Positions 58,955 to 64,000 of a DNA stretch of 64,000 nucleotides are shown piece after piece; positions within the stretch are counted from its first letter, which is position 1; each line of letters begins with the position of its first letter. The translations under genes and the position numbers were made by a program. Origin of the DNA: Oleomonas cavernae (GTDB lineage Bacteria; Pseudomonadota; Alphaproteobacteria; Zavarziniales; Zavarziniaceae); the NCBI RefSeq assembly GCF_003590945.1, contig NZ_QYUK01000008.1, positions 372,001 through 436,000 of the forward strand, read 5' to 3'. The notes beneath the pieces were generated by a model that was given only the letters and a program-made list of their open reading frames with translations, was not told where the DNA came from and did not search any database.

Positions 58955-60664
58955 CTACGCTGCGATAAGCTCGAATCTGTCGACATCGACCAGGCCGCGG
59001 TCGGTGATCTTCAGGTGCGGGATGACCGGCAGGGGCAGGAAGGCCAGTTGCAGGAAGGGTTCGGGCAGCGGGCAGCCCAGCGCGCGGATGACATCGCGCA
59101 GGGCGACCAGGTCGGCGCGCACCGCCTCGAAGGGCTTCAGGCTGACCAGCCCGGCCAGCGGCAGGGCCAGTTCGCCGATCACCTTGCCGTCGATCGCCGC
59201 GACGAAACCGCCGCCCAGTTCGATCAGGCGATTGACGGCGACCGCCATGTCCCCATCATCGCTGCCCACCACGCAGACATTGTGGCTGTCGTGCCCGACC
59301 GACGAGGCGAGCGCGCCACGCTTCAGGCCGAAGCCCTTGACGAAGCCGCGCCCGATGTTGCGGTTGTGGCCGTGACGCCCCAGGACACAGACCTTCAGCA
59401 CGTCCTGCTCCACATCCGGCTGCCGCTCGCCGTTCACGTAGGGCAGGGTCATGGTCAGGTGCGCCGTCACCACCTTGCCCGGCTCGATGCCGATCACCGG
59501 GCCGCTGGGGCCCGAGGCGCGCACGACGAAATCCGCAGGAGAGACCGGCTCCAGCTTCATCGAGTCGAGGCCGATCGGGCTGGGCAGGTCGCGCCCGTCG
59601 AACAGGTCAGGCCGCACGATCCGCCCGGCCGAGATCACGCTGTTGACCGCGCAGGTCTCCAGGTCATCCAGCAGCACGATATCCGCCCGCTTGCCCGGCG
59701 CGATCAGCCCTCGGTCGCGCAGGCCAAAGCCCATCGCCGCCGACCATGACGCCGCGCGATAGGCATGGGCCACCGGCACGCCGCCGGCGATCGCCTTGCG
59801 GATCAGATGGTCGAGGTGGCCTTCCTCGTGAATGTCGAGCGGGTTGCGGTCGTCGGTGCAGAAGCCGATGAAGGACGAGGTATCGGCGGTGATCAGGGGC
59901 GCCAGGGTTTCCACGTCCTTGCACACGGTGCCTTCGCGGATCAGCACCTGCATGCCCTTGCGCAGCTTCTCCCAGGCTTCCGGCAGCGAGGTGGTCTCGT
60001 GGCAATTGCGGATGCCACAGGAGAGGTAGGCGTTCAGCTCCATCCCCGTGACCATCGGCGCGTGACCGTCGATGTGCCAGCCGTCGAACGCCGCGAGCTT
60101 GGCCAGCACCTCCGGGTCCTTGAAGAAGATGCCGGGGAAATTCATGAATTCGGCCAGGCCGATCGAATGCTTGTGCCCGCGATAGGCGACCAGGTCGTCG
60201 GCGGTCAGCTTGGCGCCGGCCGTCTCCAGATGCGTCGCCGGCACGCAGGAGGAAAGCTGCACTTTCAGGTCCAGCATGGTGTTGGCAGCAGCAGAGAGGA
60301 AATAGTCGAGGCCGCGGGTGCCCAGCACGTTGCAGATCTCGTGGGGGTCGCAGATCGCCGTGGTGGTGCCCCGGGGCAGGACGCAGCGGTCGAACTCGCC
60401 GGGCGTCACCAGGCTCGATTCGCAATGGACGTGGGTATCGATGAAGCCCGGCACGCAGGTGAGATTGCGGCCATCGATCTCGACCTTGCCGCGATAGCCC
60501 TCGTAGGTGCCGATGATGCGGTTGCCGCAGATGGCGATGTCGCCCTCGGCAATCTCGGTGGTCGCCACGTTGAGAAAGCGGGTGTTGCGGATGACGAGGT
60601 CGGCTTGCGTCCGGCCCAGCGCCTGATCGATCATCCGCTCCAGAAAGCTGGTGTCGTACGCCAT
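58955..60664 (-). CDS. ade: Adenine deaminase (ade family)
   Basis: 569 residues. The metal site begins with GFIDTHVHCESSLVTPGEF (near residue 92) and CDPHEICNVLG (near 120). EFMNFPGIFF, then GWHIDGHAPMV (near 200) and GFCTDDRNP (near 285) follow. The C-terminal SSVGHDSHNVCVVGSDDGDM (near 440) is the extra domain found only in bacterial adenine deaminases. It converts adenine to hypoxanthine. ATG 60664 fits family length. It is transcribed after upp on the same strand (16-bp gap). Confidence 0.93.
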   Translation of the reverse strand: MAYDTSFLERMIDQALGRTQADLVIRNTRFLNVATTEIAEGDIAICGNRIIGTYEGYRGKVEIDGRNLTCVPGFIDTHVHCESSLVTPGEFDRCVLPRGTTTAICDPHEICNVLGTRGLDYFLSAAANTMLDLKVQLSSCVPATHLETAGAKLTADDLVAYRGHKHSIGLAEFMNFPGIFFKDPEVLAKLAAFDGWHIDGHAPMVTGMELNAYLSCGIRNCHETTSLPEAWEKLRKGMQVLIREGTVCKDVETLAPLITADTSSFIGFCTDDRNPLDIHEEGHLDHLIRKAIAGGVPVAHAYRAASWSAAMGFGLRDRGLIAPGKRADIVLLDDLETCAVNSVISAGRIVRPDLFDGRDLPSPIGLDSMKLEPVSPADFVVRASGPSGPVIGIEPGKVVTAHLTMTLPYVNGERQPDVEQDVLKVCVLGRHGHNRNIGRGFVKGFGLKRGALASSVGHDSHNVCVVGSDDGDMAVAVNRLIELGGGFVAAIDGKVIGELALPLAGLVSLKPFEAVRADLVALRDVIRALGCPLPEPFLQLAFLPLPVIPHLKITDRGLVDVDRFELIAA

Positions 60665-60680
60665 GGCCACCCTCCGCTTG

Positions 60681-61313
60681 CTACTTCGTGCCGAACAGGC
60701 GATCGCCGGCATCGCCCAGGCCCGGCACGATATAGCCGTGGTCGTTCAGGCATTCGTCGATCGCGGCGGTATAGATCGGCACGTCCGGGTGCGCCGCCCT
60801 CAAGGTGGCGATGCCTTCGGGCGCGCACAAGAGGCTGACGAACTTGATCGAGCTGCAACCGGCCTGTTTCACCTTGGAAACCGCCGCCACCGCCGAATTG
60901 CCGGTCGCCAGCATGGGGTCGAGCACGATCACCTGGCGCTCGTCGATGTCGCGGGGCAGTTTCATGAAATATTCGACCGCCTGCAGGGTCTTGGGGTCGC
61001 GGTAGAGGCCGACATGGCCGACCCGGGCCGCCGGCAGGATGTCCAGCATGCCGGTCAGCAGGCCGTCGCCCGCCCGCAGGACCGAGACCAGACACAGTTT
61101 CTTGCCCGCCAGTTGCGGCATCATACAGCGCTTGATCGGGGTTTCGATCTCGATCAGCTCGGTCGGCACGTCGCGCACCACCTCATAGGCCAGCAGCATG
61201 GCGATCTCGCGCAGCAGGCGGCGGAAGCCCATGGTCGAGGTTTCCTTGCGCCGCATGATGGTCAGCTTGTGCTGCACCAGGGGATGATCGACCAAAACCA
61301 CGCCGTCCGCCAT
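60681..61313 (-). CDS. upp: Uracil phosphoribosyltransferase
   Basis: 210 residues from ATG 61313 (ATG 61331 also in frame). It makes UMP from uracil and PRPP. The PRPP-binding loop is [18 protein letters not shown] (near residue 125). The uracil loop is [17 protein letters not shown] at the C terminus, and [15 protein letters not shown] is near 75. It appears to lead a two-gene salvage unit with ade. Confidence 0.94.
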   Translation of the reverse strand: MADGVVLVDHPLVQHKLTIMRRKETSTMGFRRLLREIAMLLAYEVVRDVPTELIEIETPIKRCMMPQLAGKKLCLVSVLRAGDGLLTGMLDILPAARVGHVGLYRDPKTLQAVEYFMKLPRDIDERQVIVLDPMLATGNSAVAAVSKVKQAGCSSIKFVSLLCAPEGIATLRAAHPDVPIYTAAIDECLNDHGYIVPGLGDAGDRLFGTK

Positions 61314-61464
61314 TGCCCGTGCCCTATCCATTACCGCTCGTGCCCGCAGTCAAGACGATCGCCGCCACCGCGTAAAGGGGCCGCGATCTTTCGATTTTGC
61401 CGAAAGGTCAATTGCCGATCACCGTGGCAGACAACCGGCGCGAGGCCCCCCTATCCTCGACATC

Positions 61465-62745
61465 ATGCGCCCGACCGTCAACGACCTGACACTCGGCCAG
61501 CGGCTCTACGAGCGGCTCGAAGCCTTTGCCCGGCACTCGGAGGACGAGGGAAAGCTGACCCGCACCTTCCTGTCGGGCGCCCACAAGGCCGCCGCCGACG
61601 AATTGGCCGGCTGGATGCGCGCCGCCGGCATGAAGGTCGAGACCGACGCCATCGGCAACGTCGTCGGCCGCTATGAAGCGACCACCTCCGGCGCACCCTG
61701 CCTGATGCTGGGCAGCCACATCGACACCGTGCGCGACGCCGGCAAATACGACGGCAACATGGGTGTCCTGGCCGCACTCGCCTGCGTCGAGGCATTCCAC
61801 CAGGCGGGCGACCGTTTCCCCTTTGCCATCGAGGTGGTGGCCTTCGGCGACGAGGAAGGCGTGCGCTTTCCCGTAACCTTGTCGGGCTCACGCGCCATCG
61901 CCGGCAGTTTCGATACCACCACCCTGTCCCTGCGTGACAAGGACGGTATCTCGCTGCGCGAGGCGCTGGTCGCCTTCGGTTGCGACCCCGCCCGCATCGG
62001 GCAGATCGCCCGCAAACGCGAGCAGATCCTGGCTTTCGTCGAATTGCACATCGAGCAGGGCCCGGTGCTGGAGGACGAGGGCCTGGCGGTCGGCGCGGTC
62101 ACCGCGATCAACGGCGCCAGCCGCCTGTCGGTGGAGGTCAAGGGGGTCGCCAACCATGCCGGCACGGTGCCCATGCACCTGCGGCGCGACGCGCTGGCGG
62201 CCGCCGCCGAAATGATGCTGGCGGTCGAGGCCCGCGGCCGGGCCGAGGCGGAACTGGTGGCGACGGTCGGCCGGGTCGACGTCATGCCCGGCGCGATCAA
62301 CGTCATTCCCGGCCTGGTGCGCTTCACCATGGATGTCCGCTCCCCGTCCGATGCCGCGCGGCGCCGGGCGGTGGCCGACATCGACCGGCGCATCGCCGAA
62401 ATCGCCCAGGCGCGCGGGGTCGAGAGCGCCATCACCCTGACCCACGAGGCTGCCGCCTGCCGCTGCGCGCCCGAACTGGTCGAGGCGATCGGCGGTGCCA
62501 TTGCCCGGGCCGGGCTGGCCGTCAAGCGCCTGCCCTCGGGCGCCGGGCACGACGCCATGGCCTTCAGCCGCCTGTGCCCGGTGGGCATGATCTTCGTGCG
62601 CTGCGAGAAGGGCATCAGCCATAATCCGGCCGAGGCGATCACGATCGAGGACGCAGACATCTCGATGCGGGTCCTGATGGACTTTATAAAGAATTTCGAT
62701 GCCGAAAAGCCCTCTCCGCCCTTCAGGGGGGAGAGGGTTGGGTGA
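61465..62745 (+). CDS. Zn-dependent M20-type amidohydrolase (allantoate amidohydrolase/carbamoylase-like)
   Basis: 426 residues. The family motifs are MLGSHIDTVRDAGKYDGNMG (near residue 78), FGDEEGVRFP (near 130), VELHIEQGPVLEDEG (near 195), GAINVIPGLVRFTMDVRSP (near 275) and SGAGHDAMAF (near 355). This set covers allantoate amidohydrolases and N-carbamoyl-amino-acid hydrolases. In a purine-breakdown locus AllC activity is favoured. The last ~11 residues (PSPPFRGERVG) are encoded by a family A repeat. Confidence 0.87.
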   Translation: MRPTVNDLTLGQRLYERLEAFARHSEDEGKLTRTFLSGAHKAAADELAGWMRAAGMKVETDAIGNVVGRYEATTSGAPCLMLGSHIDTVRDAGKYDGNMGVLAALACVEAFHQAGDRFPFAIEVVAFGDEEGVRFPVTLSGSRAIAGSFDTTTLSLRDKDGISLREALVAFGCDPARIGQIARKREQILAFVELHIEQGPVLEDEGLAVGAVTAINGASRLSVEVKGVANHAGTVPMHLRRDALAAAAEMMLAVEARGRAEAELVATVGRVDVMPGAINVIPGLVRFTMDVRSPSDAARRRAVADIDRRIAEIAQARGVESAITLTHEAAACRCAPELVEAIGGAIARAGLAVKRLPSGAGHDAMAFSRLCPVGMIFVRCEKGISHNPAEAITIEDADISMRVLMDFIKNFDAEKPSPPFRGERVG

Positions 62746-62850
62746 GGTGGGTCGACGGCGTAGAGCGTGCTCTGCCCCGCGACCACCTCACCCTCCCCAC
62801 CGCTTCGCGGCGGGTCCCCTCCCTCTCCGACGCCACGCGGCGGAGAGGGA
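62708..62850. repeat. Dispersed G+C-rich hairpin repeat, family A (full copy), entering the AllC-like gene
   Basis: AGCCCTCTCCGCCCTTCAGG opens the element, with GGTTGGGTGAGGTGGGT facing CCACCTCACCC and a closing CGGCGGAGAGGGA. The first 38 bases are the end of the AllC-like reading frame. Sister copy at 38101-38243. Confidence 0.85.
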
Positions 62851-62893
62851 AATTCGGGCTTCGTGAGGCGGCACAGTTTTGAGAGGACAAGTC

Positions 62894-64000
62894 ATGACGG
62901 TGAAGATCGACGGCCGGCGCCTGAGCATCGGCCAGGTGGCGGCGGTCGCCCGGCCGAACGGCAACGGGCGCTTCGACAAGGCGGCCCTGCACCTGCAGTC
63001 GCGCGGCAAGCTGGAACAGGCGCGCGCCTTCATCGACGCCAACTGGATGAACGACGACGCGCCGCTGATGTATTCCTTCAACACCGGGGTCGGCCTGTTC
63101 AAGGAAATCCGCGTGCCCATGGCCGACATGGCGGCCTATCAGGAGAAGTCGATCCTGGCCCATGCCACCGGTGTGGGCGAACCCTTTGCGCAGGATGTCA
63201 CCCGCGCCACCATGCTGCTGCGCGCCAATGCCTTCGCCTCGAACTATTCCGGGCCCAGGGTCGAGGTGGTCGACCGCCTGCTGGCCTTTCTCAACGCCGG
63301 CATTCACCCGGTGATCCCGCAGAAAGGCTCGGTCGGGGCCTCGGGCGACCTGGCCCCGCTGGCCTATCTTGCCGCCACCATCTGCGGCATGGACAAGGCC
63401 GAGGTGATCTACAAGGGCAAGCGCATGCCCGCGCGAAGCGCGATCGCCAAGGCCGGCTTCGAGGTCGATTTCCCGCTGGGGGCCAAGGATGCCTCGGCCC
63501 TGATCAACGGCTCCACCGTGTCGCTCGCACTCGCCGTGCTCGCGACCCACGATGCCCGGCGGATCGCCAAGCTGGCGGATATTACCTTGGCCCTGAGCCT
63601 GGAGGCCCTGCGCGGCGAGAAGGCGGCCTTCGATCCGCGTGTGCACCGCGCCCGGCCCCATCCCGGCCAGGCCAAGGTGGCGCGCAATGTGCTGCGCCTG
63701 GTCGGCGATTCCAAACGCTGCGACCAGGCCGCCCGCGACCTGATTTTCCCCGACGAAGCCCGCCAGCCCGGGAGCAAGGCGCCGCCCCGGGTGCAGGACG
63801 TCTATTCCCTGCGCTGCGCGCCCCAGGTCCACGGCCCGGTGGCCCAGGCGCTGGACTATATCGAGGGCATCGTCACCACCGAGATCAATTCGGCGACCGA
63901 CAACCCTCTGATGTTCGAGCTGGACGAGGGTGGTTACACGGTGATCTCCGGCGGGCATTTCCACGGCGCCTATGTCGCCCAGGCGATGGACCTGCTGGGC
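62894..64000 (+). CDS. hutH: Histidine ammonia-lyase-like protein (cut by window edge)
   Basis: The frame is open from ATG 62894 (GAGAGGA upstream) to the window end, 369 codons; the family is usually about 510 residues. The MIO cofactor triad Ala-Ser-Gly is in GSVGASGDLAPLAYLAA at residues 149-151. YSFNTGVGLFKE (near 56), INGSTVSLALAV (near 205) and QDVYSLRCAPQVHG (near 300) support the lyase family. It would release ammonia from histidine to give urocanate. The close aromatic ammonia-lyases cannot be fully excluded. Confidence 0.9.
   Translation, partial: MTVKIDGRRLSIGQVAAVARPNGNGRFDKAALHLQSRGKLEQARAFIDANWMNDDAPLMYSFNTGVGLFKEIRVPMADMAAYQEKSILAHATGVGEPFAQDVTRATMLLRANAFASNYSGPRVEVVDRLLAFLNAGIHPVIPQKGSVGASGDLAPLAYLAATICGMDKAEVIYKGKRMPARSAIAKAGFEVDFPLGAKDASALINGSTVSLALAVLATHDARRIAKLADITLALSLEALRGEKAAFDPRVHRARPHPGQAKVARNVLRLVGDSKRCDQAARDLIFPDEARQPGSKAPPRVQDVYSLRCAPQVHGPVAQALDYIEGIVTTEINSATDNPLMFELDEGGYTVISGGHFHGAYVAQAMDLLG

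Noticed and set aside
3283-62850. CRISPR array or insertion sequences
   Set aside because: The repeats are few, far apart and palindromic, without regular spacers. No cas gene or transposase is present.

Overview
The window is a G+C-rich chromosomal segment from what looks like a free-living alphaproteobacterium, probably near Rhodospirillales. The assignment rests on gene content (usg, alphaproteobacterial cobS/cobT, a GcdR-like LysR beside a glutaryl-CoA dehydrogenase, a MocR regulator beside an omega-transaminase, luxR/luxI, and dispersed hairpin repeats) and on strong G/C preference at third codon positions. No rRNA operon, prophage or insertion sequence is visible. One tRNA (Leu, GAG) is present.

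Layout. 1-12.4 kb: end of a PIN-domain gene, a DUF1501/DUF1800 pair, usg, dihydroorotase, a glycosyltransferase, an acyl-CoA synthetase, DNA repair (tag), ygfZ, a cNMP-binding patatin protein and an MBL-fold hydrolase. 12.4-15.6 kb: orphan prepilin peptidase, divergent cobS/cobT and a ParE-type toxin-antitoxin pair. 15.6-25.1 kb: an amine or beta-alanine module (XRE-cupin regulator, SDR, omega-transaminase, MocR regulator, PotFGHI-type ABC transporter). 25.3-32.9 kb: MFS transporter, YqhA, hydrolase, an ArnT/GT2/PAP2 envelope-lipid cluster, mgtE and tRNA-Leu. 33-36.8 kb: siroheme synthase-cysH, two small flagellum-related genes and lipB. 36.9-40.5 kb: CoA-transferase, glutaryl-CoA dehydrogenase and LysR. 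40.5-46.8 kb: VapBC, then a quorum-sensing locus (M20 deacylase-luxR, a small ORF, luxI and an unknown gene), a GNAT and a class III aminotransferase. 47-52.4 kb: a defence region with a BsuBI/PstI-type restriction-modification pair, parD with a truncated parE, and an A+T-rich insert carrying two convergent genes for two different TIR-type proteins. 52.6-64 kb: a nucleobase uptake and breakdown cluster (BMP-family ABC transporter, guanine deaminase, adenine deaminase, upp, an AllC-like amidohydrolase) and the start of hutH.

The most unusual stretch is the A+T-rich insert at about 50.26-52.45 kb. It abuts a parE toxin cut after about 20 codons, starts with a near-consensus sigma70 promoter, and encodes a winged-helix/TIR-like protein facing a TIR/zinc-ribbon-like protein. 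Second is the luxR/luxI locus, with an M20 deacylase directly behind luxR and an unrecognised gene translationally overlapping luxI.

Quality note: three genes (DUF1501, cNMP-patatin, siroheme synthase) are each broken by the apparent loss of one G/C in a homopolymer. In all three, adding one base restores a complete family-length reading frame. This points to consensus sequence error at least as strongly as to real pseudogenes.
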